Assembly: GCA_964035015.1 (NCBI GenBank)
Contig: OZ036002.1
Span: 11,293,199 to 11,357,198 of the forward strand
Length of the DNA: 64,000 bases
From: Corallium rubrum
Taxonomy: Eukaryota; Cnidaria; Anthozoa; Scleralcyonacea; Coralliidae
Direction: 5' to 3'
Part shown: one piece after another, positions 23,085-33,834 of the stretch
How the letters are laid out: every line of letters starts with the position of its first letter
How positions within the stretch are numbered: the first letter of the stretch is position 1
Notes under the pieces: model-generated
Told to the model about the DNA's origin: nothing
Database searches by the model: none
Seen by the model: the letters and a program-made list of their open reading frames with translations, nothing else
Program-made: the position numbers and the translations under genes

Positions 23085-23369
23085 CTAAAAATGGATTGAT
23101 ATTACAAGTGTTAATTGTATGACTGAATCTAACACTAACATGCATGCTTGGTTTAAAAAGCATATGCATGATATAAACTCACACAAAAACAAGTTTATAT
23201 AAGAACATTAAACCTGTGGTTTCGCTACCCAAGTTCAGTACCAGTACAACAATATGCCAGTTAAAAAACGACTCATTTATACCGAAATGAAAAGTATAAC
23301 GTAAAGAACCCTTAAGCAGATTGCAATAAAGACTGCAACCGCAAGGAGATTTTTATGGTTTTCAACAAT

Positions 23370-23780
23370 TCCAACAGACAACGGAAAAAACGCCACAGCC
23401 AGTAGACAGCGAAGCAGAAAATTTTATAATTTTTATAAATCGCCAATTGTACGTATTTCCATTACCAAAGCTGGAACTAATCAGCTTTGTAAAGGGATGA
23501 GACTGGACAATTGAGACATTGCGGGTAGAGGCCACTGCATCAATTTCAAGTTCTTCATCTTAGAACAGCGTTAAGTAATAAAAACTACCTTGGTTACAGT
23601 ACAACAGACAACGGAAAAAAACACCACAGCCAGTAGACGGCAAAGCAGAAAATTTTATAATTTTTATAAATCGCCAATTTGTCTTGTCATTGCCAAAGCT
23701 TGAACTAATTAGCTACAAACTTAAAGGGATAAGACCAGACAATTAGAGACATCGCGGGTAGACTGAGGCCACTGCATGAG
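23370..23780. repeat. Two-copy tandem duplication (U2)
   Basis: Same duplicated segment as 9310-9710. In the orthologous place at the end of U3 (37,737) the second copy and about 440 bp are deleted. Confidence 0.65.
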
Positions 23781-24326
23781 ACGCAACGAAGTCCTCATGT
23801 CCGCTTGTTAGGGGAGAAAATGACAGCATGCCTCAGTATATTGCTGCAACAAAACATGGCATGTATGCAAATTACGCCTACTTTGTTTGACGTCATCTTA
23901 TGAACATTTTAGAAATACAAACTTCAACACAACAATAAATAAAAGCTCAAATCAAAAAATATTTTAACATTTAATTATACACTTTACATAGAATCAATCA
24001 GTAATATCGTATTTGAGGTAATTGGAACTTTAGGTAACAAAGAAATTATGGGTTGGCTAAAATGGTGCGGAGTTCCAATTTACAAAAAAAAAAAGAGAAA
24101 AATTGCAAGCAACATGCAGACATTTGAGCAGGACTCCGTAGTTTTGTACTTTTGTACGTATATTATCTTAGCATAGCGACCAACCAATCTGCCCCAACCA
24201 AAGATAATTGTGAACTTTTCTCAGAAAAAAAACGTTCAGTGGTAGGGACGACACTCCCTAAGACCTTACCCCAGGGTAGACACTCACATTAGCCTAACAT
24301 TGCTACTTAACTGATCTCTCACTCAC

Positions 24327-24380
24327 TAGGTTTATCTTCTTCATAATTCCTCTTGAGATGTTCGTACCTCCAGCGTAAGT
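24327..24380 (-). CDS. Type B exon of exon-repeat gene (U3, copy a)
   Basis: 54 nt, 2 nt plus 17 codons plus 1 nt, acceptor 'TTTAAAG', donor A|GTGAGTG. It encodes LRWRYEHLKRNYEEDKP. It lies about 600 bp downstream (minus-strand sense) of a second type B exon, made by a local tandem duplication. Confidence 0.6.
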
Positions 24381-24611
24381 CTTTAAAGAAATTAAAAAAC
24401 TGATTTTAATATCATAAAAACATTCCTTCTCTGAAGACGCAGCTGGGGAAAAACATGCATTATACAACCTTCAGGTATAAGAAGTACAATACAATTCCAA
24501 TTACGTGAAACAAAATATAGGTAAAAATTACACAATGCCTCCTCACACCCAAACCCGTCCCAGGTGTCCATAATAGCCAGAGTATGAAATTATAAGACGC
24601 CATACCAACAG

Positions 24612-24917
24612 ACGAATATAGCCTCCTCCGCAGGCAACTCTGCGTCTTCCCACTTTGCGAGCAATAGTGGCAACTGTGTCTTCCCACTTTGCGAGTATAG
24701 TGGCAACTGTGTACACTTCCCACTTTGCGAGCAAACCAGATTACAAGAGAAAGACTCTTACTTCTTTCTTTGGTAATCTAGCCTGCGTGCAGACGCTTGT
24801 ATTTCCGGTGATTAATTGGTACACAGTTGCCACTATACTCGCAAAGTGGGAAGACACAGTTGCCATTATTGCTCGCAAAGTGGGAAGACACAGAGTTGCC
24901 TGCGGAGGAGACGAATA
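24612..24917. mobile_element. Foldback MITE with subterminal 33-bp repeats
   Basis: Arms 24,622-24,714 and 24,819-24,909 are inverted copies about 92 bp long, starting CCTCCTCCGCAGGCAACTC. Each arm contains two or more units with CTTCCCACTTTGCGAG and AGTGGCAACTGTG. ACGAATA flanks both ends (24,612-24,618 and 24,911-24,917). Non-coding and present only in U3. Confidence 0.75.
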
Positions 24918-24936
24918 GTTAATCTCAGAAGTTTAC

Positions 24937-24981
24937 CTTCTTCATAATCCATCTTGAGATGTTCGTATCTCCAGCGTAAGT
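24937..24981 (-). CDS. Type B exon of exon-repeat gene (U3, copy b)
   Basis: 45 nt, 2 nt plus 14 codons plus 1 nt, donor G|GTAAAC. It encodes LRWRYEHLKMDYEE. Three codons shorter than copy a, but phase 1 is kept at both ends. Confidence 0.55.
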
Positions 24982-25400
24982 CTTTAAAGAAATTAAAAAA
25001 CTGATTTTAATATCATAAAAGCATTCCTTCTCTGAAAACGCAGCTGGGAAAAAAAACATGCATTATACAACCTTCAGTTATAAGAAGTACAATATAATTC
25101 CAACATGAAACAAAATATAGGTCAAGAACACACAATCCCTCTACACGTAAAATCGTCTGAAATTATAAGACGCCATACCAACAGACGAATATAGTTAATC
25201 TCAATATATCTATTACTTTACAGGTATAGTCAGTTATACAATAGATAGCCTGTAGTAAACAGGTTTTGTGGGTAACCAGGTAAAGGATAAGCCATAGTGT
25301 ATAGTGCTAGCCTAGTTTTAAAGTAAAAACCGGTCAAGTTTTCTATTACAAAGTAAGGTTACGAAACACTTGTAGATATAGCCTAATGTGCAAAAATCTC

Positions 25401-25403
<3 letters not shown>

Positions 25404-25450
<47 letters not shown>
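25404..25450. repeat. (AC)n microsatellite (U3)
   Basis: Orthologous to 13,157-13,199. Confidence 0.95.
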
Positions 25451-25453
<3 letters not shown>

Positions 25454-26374
25454 CGAAGAATGAATCCAAAGAAAACGATTTCCGAAAAGCAAAATAGATT
25501 TCTTGACTAGTATATCAGTAAATAATCTATATTACATTATCGCCATGAAAACTTTCAAAGAAATAAATCTATAGTACATCTACCATATCTAATATTCTAT
25601 ATACTATACATATAAATATGTATATTTTGCCACAACTGTAAATTGTCCAGTCAAAAATCTTGATTTATACCACGTGATCAGTCAATTAAACATCGAATTA
25701 CTCCTCATTTCATAGTATTAAAGTGATTTACCTCGCCACAGCGAGGAATATAGTTCGTGTACCACGCGTAAATGCCACGCACGATTCACGAAGCTGTCAA
25801 CAATGGCCGAGTTTGGCGGGACAAGAAGACGTTTCGCCTGAACATTCAGATGTTGACAAGATTGTTCCGTTACAAGAAAATAAGAATTCAGGAAATACAA
25901 TCATCCAGAAGCCTTGAGACGACACTTAATATCAACAGAATGGAAACAGACAATAAAAAGCTGACAAAAGTTAAGCTAAATTTATTAACATTATTTAAGC
26001 TTTTTTTTAATTCTTTTATAATTCTAATTTCGGGGAGATACTCGCTCAGGCAGGGGCGAGACTTAAGGGGGGGGGGGGGGGGGGGGGGACACCCCCCCAA
26101 ATTACTACAAACCCCGATTTGCAGGGCAATCGGAGTAGAAATCCCGATTTGCAGGGCAATCGGAGTAGAAACCCCGATTGGCAGGGCAATCAGAGTAAAA
26201 TTTAGAAAATCGGCAAAAAGGTTATGATTACATTTACGTCTAGAAAAAATAATGCATGACGATTATACTTTTATCAGTTTTATGCACGATCACCATCAAG
26301 AATTCTGTATATTATTACGAATTAGTAATAAGTGACCTTAGTCCGTGAACGTACCGGTAGTCCAGCTGTGCATG

Positions 26375-26544
26375 CAGTGGCGGATTAAGGGGGGGGGGGG
26401 CTGACTGGGCTACAGCCAGGGGGCCGCGGCCTCACGGATCCTAGGGGGGCCTTCCCCAGGCCCCTACGTGCTGTGCAAGAAGGGGCCTAGGGGGCCCAAT
26501 CAGAAATATAGCCAGGGGCATCAGGTACCCTTAATCCGCCTCTG
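26375..26544. mobile_element. hAT-type MITE (U3)
   Basis: TIR CAGTGGCGGATTAAGG with 8-bp duplication TGTGCATG on both sides. Same insertion as 14,127-14,298. Confidence 0.9.
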
Positions 26545-26583
26545 TGTGCATGCGTACTAGTATATTTTTTAGGAAACGCGTGC

Positions 26584-27216
26584 GCTGTAGCTATAGTGTT
26601 TGAGATTTGCAGATTCATGGAGACGGCTGAATGCTTATTACCCAGTGAACTCTATATGTTATTACCTGCTTGCAAAGTTGAACCTGAAGTACTCCTGTCT
26701 GAGCTAGACATTTTTATTACCATAGTTTCATCGAAACAACCCAGCTCCGTGCAGGAGGCTGCCAAGTACGTCCATCAAAATAAAAGGACATTTCCAACCG
26801 TATGCAAAGCCTATCAGCCTTTGCTTCAGTAATGCACCAGTTTCTGTTGCAAAGGATGAGCGAACTTTCAAGGTGCTGTTACACGATGCGATTTTTCTTG
26901 CAACTTGCAACAAACCACTGAATGTTGTAAGTTGCATAAAAAATCGCACCGTGTAACACCCTGTAGCAACTTGCGATTTTGTCATTTTTGCCATGTTGGA
27001 AGTTGCAAGAAAAGTTGGATGGGCTCTACTTTTTGCTGCAACTTACAACAAAAATCGCAAGTTGCTGAACGTGTAACACTCTTCCTGCAACTTGCGATTT
27101 TTTTTCCATATGTATCGTGTAACAGCACCTTCAGTAAGCTCAAAATTGTTAAGAACTGCCTAAGATCAACAATGAAAGACAAACGTTTGAACGACTTGAT
27201 ATGTTCTTGCTTGTGA
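26584..27216 (+). pseudogene. hAT transposase remnant (U3)
   Basis: Same frameshifted and MITE-interrupted dimerisation region as in U2, with one Ser-to-Cys change in LLPACKVEPE and otherwise near-identical. Confidence 0.75.
26871..27130. mobile_element. MITE in hAT remnant (U3)
   Basis: TIR AGGTGCTGTTACACGA, target duplication TCA. Same insertion as 14,625-14,884. Confidence 0.85.
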
Positions 27217-27467
27217 AAAGGATCTCACCGACAACATCGATTAAAAGTTGTTCTGAATACTTGGTCGAAAATTAAAATGCGCAAATTTCCAATAAAACCG
27301 ATTAAATAAGTACTGCCGCAATATGCTTTTCTGTATTATAGCTACGTAAATTCAATTCAACAATTTTTTTCATGATCTTGTTAATTAATATTTATTTTGA
27401 ACTCTATGTATTGCCAATTGCCATCATACACCAGACAATAGGAATTTAGTTCAAATGCATGTAGATT

Positions 27468-28784
27468 AAATGTAAAGATCAATTTATTCACAATAAAAAC
27501 CATGTTTATAAAAACTACATGAAGTATAAGTACAAAATAACATTATAATAAAAACTATATTTACATTAAATTTCAGAATGTCTGTTCGAGTGTTTTCAAT
27601 TTGGCCTCTTCAAGAAGATGTTCTTTCACCACTAACCATGATTTGTCAGGTCGTGGATTATAACCAAATAGGGGACCGTATTCAACGATGTTGTTCCACC
27701 ACGTTGGCAGCTGCTGTAATTTACCTGCACCAGCAAGATCATCAGCAAAGGCTGCCTGCGTCACCTTAGAATCTGGTTCCTTGATTTCACGAAGTAATGG
27801 TGTGATACCGATCGCATATATTGGCATAGCAATAGGATCACCCTGAGTAGTACCCTCAGCAGACGAAATTTCCTTCCCTCCTTGGACAAATAAACGAGAT
27901 GGACTCTGGTAGCAGTTGATGGTATAAATTGCCAGAACTGGACATAGATATTGAATATTATGCAACAATACCTTTCTATTAATCGAGTTAAATGCATTTG
28001 CTGCATCAACAAGGAGAATGGCATCAGACTCATCTTGGTCGAACGCTTGCGTCATGGCATGGACTGCGGCTTCACACCCAGATCGTTGTCCAGCACAGAG
28101 TTGCTGTGGACCTGCGCATTGAACAATCTGTGACTTAACTGTGGCAGTGACAGTTTTTCCAATTATTCTACGAATAATTTCTCCGATTCCTATTGGACGC
28201 ACACCTGGTAGCTTATCCAAAGGAATTAATCTGCATGACAGATATGCTTCAATACTAGTTGACCCATCCTCCTGAATCTCAAGTGTACGTGTTGCCAGAT
28301 TTCGTGCCATGGATGCAATTGTTTCTCGTAATTCTTTCCCTGTATAGTCATAGTTTTTCGAAACAAGAATATGTCTCCATCCAAGAGCATCTAACCCGGA
28401 GGGCCCAGCAGCACCTTTAGTATACATAGCTGCTCTTGCTACAGATGCTTCATCTATATTCGCAAAAACTGCTGGATCAACAAAAGGAACTTCGCCTCTC
28501 ATTAAAGTTGACTCATCAGCAGGTTGAGATGCAGGATGTTTCTTCAACAACTCTTCAAGGACTTCGTTGGAAAGGGAGAGCACACCTCCTGAATTGGTCT
28601 CATCGAGTAGTCGCATTGCAGCATTCACTTTCCCCTCCAACATCAACTTGGAGAAAATCTTGGAAACTTGCTCTGGAGTACGAGACCGTCTCGTCGAACA
28701 ACAACTTTCTTGAATATATCTAGCTTCTCTGACCAACTTATCAAAATCACCTGCCTGCCACAGAATCATACGTCTAGAAAACTC
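27468..28784 (-). mobile_element. Reverse-transcriptase segment replacing about 1 kb of U3
   Basis: Compared with U2, bases corresponding to about 15,228-16,200 (hAT right end, MITE, start of R) are missing, and this 1,317-bp block lies in their place. On the minus strand it starts inside a protein and ends about 15 nt after an AATAAA (27,488-27,483) without poly(A). No target duplication is visible. This looks like insertion of reverse-transcribed sequence at a deletion or break. Confidence 0.65.
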
Positions 28785-28787
28785 CAC
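27573..28787 (-). CDS. Non-LTR-like reverse transcriptase, incomplete
   Basis: RNA-dependent DNA polymerase domain in one uninterrupted frame, stop at 27,573. Motifs in order: GAAGPSGLDALGWR; CRLIPLDKLPGVRPIGIGE (finger region); AILLVDAANAFNSINR (motif A, catalytic Asp); EGTTQGDPIAMPIYAIG (motif B); AAFADDLAGAG (motif C, catalytic Asp pair); and WWNNIVEYGPLFGYNP with a DKSWLVVK block (thumb side). No endonuclease, integrase or RNase H is seen. The first codons at the right end (28,787-28,785) lie in flanking DNA, and the first Met is at about 28,769. From family memory similar proteins are common in corals and sponges and are longer at both ends, so I judge this copy truncated. The clade is not assigned. 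Confidence 0.75.
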   Translation of the reverse strand: MEFSRRMILWQAGDFDKLVREARYIQESCCSTRRSRTPEQVSKIFSKLMLEGKVNAAMRLLDETNSGGVLSLSNEVLEELLKKHPASQPADESTLMRGEVPFVDPAVFANIDEASVARAAMYTKGAAGPSGLDALGWRHILVSKNYDYTGKELRETIASMARNLATRTLEIQEDGSTSIEAYLSCRLIPLDKLPGVRPIGIGEIIRRIIGKTVTATVKSQIVQCAGPQQLCAGQRSGCEAAVHAMTQAFDQDESDAILLVDAANAFNSINRKVLLHNIQYLCPVLAIYTINCYQSPSRLFVQGGKEISSAEGTTQGDPIAMPIYAIGITPLLREIKEPDSKVTQAAFADDLAGAGKLQQLPTWWNNIVEYGPLFGYNPRPDKSWLVVKEHLLEEAKLKTLEQTF

Positions 28788-29285
28788 GAAACTCGAGGTT
28801 TTAGGGGAATTTAATCACTAATATCCCGACATGTTATAGTATTAGTTTGTAATACCATGATTGACGAGGTAATATAATTAGCATTGTTTGGAATCCTTTT
28901 AGGAACTAGAACGTGTAATACAAATATAGCTGATAGATTTTAATTTTAAATTTACTCAAGCTTAATGTCCCATATGGGTAGTGAAATTCAATGGTCTTTT
29001 GATGATCGCTCATGCATCTCAATGAGGGAAAAATTAGAAATTTTCTTCTAAACTAGGGAAGCCCCGAGAATTAGAGATCAAATCTCTCTGTAAAAACAAA
29101 AGAAACCGAAATAATCATGGTATTAGTATGTATATACCCCCTCCGTTTTAAATTTAGTTGGTTACTGTAAAAAATAAAACAAATACCAAAGAATAACATC
29201 GGAATTTGTTTTATCTTTTACTTTCTGAAATTGTCGGGTGGTAATGATAATTACTGTAACCACTTAACTTTCTAGATTAATCTTA
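28785..29285. repeat. R module, partial upstream copy (U3)
   Basis: Starts at CACGAAAC because the first part was lost with the reverse transcriptase insertion. Confidence 0.7.
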
Positions 29286-30177
29286 TTAGAATTATAGAAG
29301 AATTGCTTCACCCTACTGATCATCATCTATATATATACAACTGGATTGCTCATCCTTTCTGGGATGTAACCAGCAGTAACCATTTTGAAGCCACTGGCGG
29401 CCATATTGGTACTCCAGGTCCAGTGTACACCGCAGGCCTGAAGGACTTTAACAAACACGAGGTTTTAGGGGAATTTAATCACTAATATCCCGACATGTCA
29501 TGATATTAGTTAGTAATACCATGATTGACGATGTAATATAATTAGCATTGTTTGGAAAATATAGCTGAAGAAATTTGTTTAAAACTATGTGCCTATGCAA
29601 CGAAGTTTTCAAGTTGGGGAAAATAACATTAAAGTAAAGTTTGAGATGACTTCTTTCAATTGTGAAAGTTTCAGGGTGAAACATTGAAGGAAAGTATGTT
29701 GTATTAACGTTTGAAAAATAGGGTTTTGTCGCAGAATGCTGAGACATATTTTATTCCACAACTAATGACATCACCAGGGCCTACATGAATTCTTATTGTC
29801 ATCAAACAAACTGTTCAAAACACCCTTTAGAAAATTAAATTCTCAGGGAAAAGTGTTCACAAAGATGTGTAAAATTTATTCATATCGAGTTATTCATTTT
29901 AAAATATACATAGCCGATGCCGTATCAAACTTGGTCATCTTAACAGTGATTAGGAATATACTGTCAATTTTTGACAACTTATACATGTTCGTGAATAGTT
30001 CACTTATGAAACTTAAAATGTCTGGCTACAAAATGACAAAATGACTGCATTTTTCTGTTTATGTACACGGCATTGTGCCACGAGCTTAGAATGCAAAAAA
30101 ACTTGAGATCTGGGTCGAGTGACACCATTAGTTGTGCATGCAGCTATGCCAACTATTCTCACTGAATAATTAATTAG
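29286..30177. repeat. Q module of the unit (U3)
   Basis: Near-identical to 16,716-17,601. It contains the same short open frames without recognisable domains. Confidence 0.65.
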
Positions 30178-31812
30178 CTCAGAGAGGTAAAAATTAACTT
30201 TCCTGTTCCGGTGGATTTAGTTTCTTTATATCTTTTTGATAAAGTTTCTTCTAGTGCTTCAGCCTCGTCTCTTGCTTCTGCGGTCTATGGCATTCCATGG
30301 GCTCACCACATCGCCGGTCTGGAATCACCAACCGATCATTTGTTCGTCAAGCAAATTTTGGAGGCAGGCAAACGCTTGTATGGTAAACCACGCCAGCCTC
30401 GGAAACCGATTTCCTTGGATACTTTGCGGGAAATCGTTCTCAAGTTTGGCACTGTTCGGGCCTCTTTGTCCGACCTGCGTCTTTGCTTTATCTTTCTTGT
30501 AGGGTTTGCAGGGTTTTTGCGATGTGATGAGTTAATTCATATTCAACGTAAACACGTACATGTCCTCGAAGATCACATGGAAATTTTTATTCCTTCTCGG
30601 AAAAACGATAAGTATAATGCTGGGCACAGAGTGTTCATTGCCAAAACTTCCCATATTACATGTCCCGTTGACATTACGCTTAGATATTTGCACTTGTTAC
30701 CAAGTTGTTCTGATCAATTTTTGCTATGTCGTTTGACGTGTACCAGGAAAGGCTACGTAGCCCAAAAGCGGGCCATTAGTTATTCTAGGGTTCGTGAAAT
30801 AATGTTGCAGGCCCTCAAAAGTATTCTCCCTGATGTTTCCGGCTACGGTACCCATAGTCTCAAGAGAGGCGCAGCCTCAGCTGCTTGTAATTCCGGTTCT
30901 GTTACCGCAGAACAAATTGATCTGCATGCGGGGTGGAAGTCGACGCTTTCACAGCGTTTGTATGTTGAAAATAGTCTTGATAGTAAATTAGCTGTGTTTA
31001 AGTCTTTGAAGTTATAACTTTAATATATGTTTCACCTGCCTTGCTTTGTCTCGCCTCGTTTCCTTGTCTTTGTAGCTTTCGGGAGCTGTTTGTCTCCAAC
31101 ACTGGACCCTGCAGCAAGATTCTCCACACTCCCAGTTGTCGTGTGCGTTGTAGAGTAATGAATAAATACTTTCCTACGGTACGTAGTGTAGTAGGAAAGT
31201 GTATTCATTATGGCACTCGCTGCATGTATTCCCAAGAGGATGCTGGGGCGGACCCCGTGGTCAGAAGAGCACTTATATAAAGAGCAGTACCACGTTGCAG
31301 AAGTCACTCGGTTAACAGTGTCGGTCGTCAAACTTGTATTTTAATTTGGTCTATTTCTGTACATAGTTTGTTTTTTATATATTATTTCTTTGTATATTAC
31401 TGCATGTTCGCTCTGTTCGGGGAGCAGCGCTGGTTATCTCGGTCCCGACCCAGATTTCCTGTCAAGTTTTTCCCAGATGTGGGTTTTTTATCAGACAGGT
31501 TTTTTCTGGCCTTCCTGATGCCAGCCAATTGTGTAATAGTGCATAGCTAACTTCCTCACCTATCTTGCAGTATACTTGTATATTTTGTCATTGGTTGTTT
31601 CTGCATGTATATCGCGCTTGTTTGTTTCTTTTTATTCTTTGTATATAGTTTTCTTGCATGCCACCATTCATGTAATCTATCACACATATTTCGTAGAATG
31701 TCTACGTGTAGTCTAGCAATGTTTTATTAAAGAGCTGTTTGTCTCCAACACTGGACCCTGCAGCAAGATTCTCCACACTCCCAGTTGTCGTGTGCGTTGT
31801 AGAGTAATGAAT
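30178..31812 (+). mobile_element. Tyrosine-recombinase element with split direct repeats (U3)
   Basis: Recombinase followed by B1 (31,084-31,163), A2 (31,164-31,732) and B2 (31,733-31,812). Duplicate of the U2 copy, offset 12,576 bp. Confidence 0.6.
30211..31017 (+). CDS. Tyrosine recombinase, 5'-incomplete (U3)
   Basis: Second copy of the recombinase. It differs from the U2 protein at only three residues that I can see: Arg to Pro in YGIxWAHH, Pro to Ala in KYNxGH and Ser to Phe in LAVxKS. It keeps FLRCDEL, THSLKRGAAS, LHAGWKS and RLYVENS, so all catalytic positions match the U2 copy, including Lys in the HxxR box. The open frame begins after a TAG and has no ATG. As in U2 it is followed by B1-A2-B2. 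Activity is doubtful because the left part of the element is missing in both units. Confidence 0.8.
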   Translation: MDLVSLYLFDKVSSSASASSLASAVYGIPWAHHIAGLESPTDHLFVKQILEAGKRLYGKPRQPRKPISLDTLREIVLKFGTVRASLSDLRLCFIFLVGFAGFLRCDELIHIQRKHVHVLEDHMEIFIPSRKNDKYNAGHRVFIAKTSHITCPVDITLRYLHLLPSCSDQFLLCRLTCTRKGYVAQKRAISYSRVREIMLQALKSILPDVSGYGTHSLKRGAASAACNSGSVTAEQIDLHAGWKSTLSQRLYVENSLDSKLAVFKSLKL

Positions 31813-32410
31813 TATGATTAAATGTCCCGAAAGCCGAGGGAGGGTGTGTGGACGTCACGAAGGCCGCAGGCCTGAAGGACTTTAACACAGCTTCACGAAA
31901 CCCAAGGTTTTAGGGGAATTTAATCACTAATATCCCGACATGTCATGGCATTAGTTTGTAATACCATGATTGACGAGGTAATATAATTAGCATTGTTTGG
32001 ACTTCTTTTAGGAACTAGAACGTGTAACACAAATATAGCTGATAGATTTTGTGTGAACAAACTGAACATATTAACGCGACAAATTTACTCAAGCTTAATG
32101 TCCCATATGGGTAGTGAAATTCAATGGTCTTTTGATGTTCGCTCATGCATCTTAATGAGGGAAAAATTAGAAATTTTCTTCCAAACCAGGAAAACCCCGA
32201 AAATTACAGATTAAATCTCTCTGTAAAAACAAAAGAAACGGAAATAATCACGGTGTATTAGTATCTATAAACTCCCTCCATTTTAAATTTAGTTGGTTAC
32301 TGTAAAAAATAAAACAAATTCCAAAGAATCAAACATCGGAATTTGTTTTACTTTTTGAAATTATCGGGTGGTAATGATAATTACTGTAACCACTTAACTT
32401 TCTAGATTAA
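31813..32410. repeat. R module, downstream copy (U3)
   Basis: Near-identical to 19,237-19,840. Confidence 0.7.
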
Positions 32411-32763
32411 TCTTATAGTTATTACAGATAGCTTTCTGCGTCAATAACATGGGTTTAATTTCTACACTGTATTAAATATAGGTGCTAAGTAAAATACACT
32501 GAATTAAATCGAATTGAGTGAAACGAAATAGCTGATAAAGCCCCATAATAACAGATGCAGATGCAAAGGAATGCAGATGAAGGATAAAACGTGGATGAAA
32601 AATGTAGATTAGAGAATAAAATGTAGATGAATTAAAAAATACGAATGTAGATAAATGCGGATAAAAAATCAACCCAAAATAAACATCGTAAACTATCACA
32701 CTTTTCGGTTGACTTCGTCAGTGGATATACAAAATCATGAAATGTTCCCTTATTGGTACTTAC

Positions 32764-32883
32764 CATCACGATCATATGAATAAGAACCAGAGAAATATGA
32801 TTTCTCGAATTCTTTAAATTCCTTCTCGAGTACTTCAAACTCCTTCAATAATACTTCAATCTTCGTCTCACGTTTTCCGCCTT
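32764..32883 (-). CDS. Type C exon of exon-repeat gene (U3)
   Basis: 120 nt, identical in layout to the U2 exon at 20,188-20,307 (offset 12,576), with phase 1 splice sites at both ends. Confidence 0.65.
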
Positions 32884-33345
32884 CTACATATAAACAAAAT
32901 TATTATATATACCGTTGGGCAATGTTGTGATATTGATGCATCTGAAAACTCTATAATGATGATGAAGTGTCAACAAATTTAGCTTTTAAAAAACTAATTG
33001 ACAACGCTATTTATGTAAGAAAATTTTTATCTAATAATACCCATAAAAATTTGAAATGTAACACAAAGAAAAGACTAAAATTATTATTTATAAATTGATA
33101 ATACTACTATAAAAGGCGGGATATAAATAAATAAAAAAAACGTAAGAAAGAGACAGAAAAGAAGACCAATTTGCGAAGAAGAAGAAATAATTAAAAAGAA
33201 AATTAAGAATGGCCGAATGAGGACGCAAATCAATTTAAGCTGTGTACATATGTTCGAACCTTTCATATGTTCACAATGTATGCAACTATTTGCAAGACAA
33301 TTAGGCAAAAGACCAAACAAGATAACATGATTAACAGTTACAAGA

Positions 33346-33444
33346 TAACAGACGTTAGAAGGTTGCAGATTCGAACCCTGTCTGGGGTCTCAGAAATCTT
33401 TTATGAGTAATTGAGCTTGACGAACGTCCACCGAACGTCTGTTA
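33346..33444. mobile_element. Foldback MITE, left arm deleted (U3)
   Basis: Identical deletion derivative to the U2 copy at 20,770-20,868, which shows that U2 and U3 share a recent common ancestor. Confidence 0.75.
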
Positions 33445-33519
33445 CATTACACCAAGCTCGCAAACGTACCACATGCATTACATATATACGTACAACTATC
33501 ATGTCACATTTACAAGATA

Positions 33520-33834
33520 GTGGCACGGGTGGCGTGTGCTGTTAGAGCGCTGCCTCTCACCGCTTTAGTTAAGCCCTGTTGGACGGGGTTAGTATTTGGA
33601 TGGGTGACCATCTGGGAATAACCCCGTTCTCGGACTTAAATTTCATGTGAGTAGAGTTTAGTTGGTCTCTCCTGTGCTTCGAGGGTTTTTCGCAGGGTTC
33701 TGCGGTTTTCCTCCCTCCGTAAAATCAACACTTAGGTCTTAGTTTATGTCGTGCACTTTTAACGTGAGCCTCTGGCTCGGATGATTGGGCGACCACATCC
33801 TGTGCTTACGACGTTAAATAAATCATTACTCATT
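33520..33834 (+). mobile_element. tRNA/5S-rRNA chimeric SINE (U3)
   Basis: Copy of the U2 SINE at the same site, present through the segmental duplication and not a separate insertion. Confidence 0.75.

Larger units (their letters stand above)
24340..25200. repeat. Local tandem duplication containing exon B (U3)
   Basis: About 270 bp at 24,340-24,610 recurs at 24,940-25,200, including exon B and the following 'TGATTTTAATATCATAAAAA' region. The foldback element 24,622-24,909 lies between the copies. U2 and U4 have a single copy. Confidence 0.75.
26051..27467 (+). mobile_element. hAT derivative, right end lost (U3)
   Basis: Starts CAGGGGCGAGACTT with poly-G. It carries the hAT transposase remnant (about 26,584-27,216) and both nested MITEs. 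It stops at 27,467, where the reverse transcriptase segment begins, so the right terminal repeat is gone. Confidence 0.75.
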
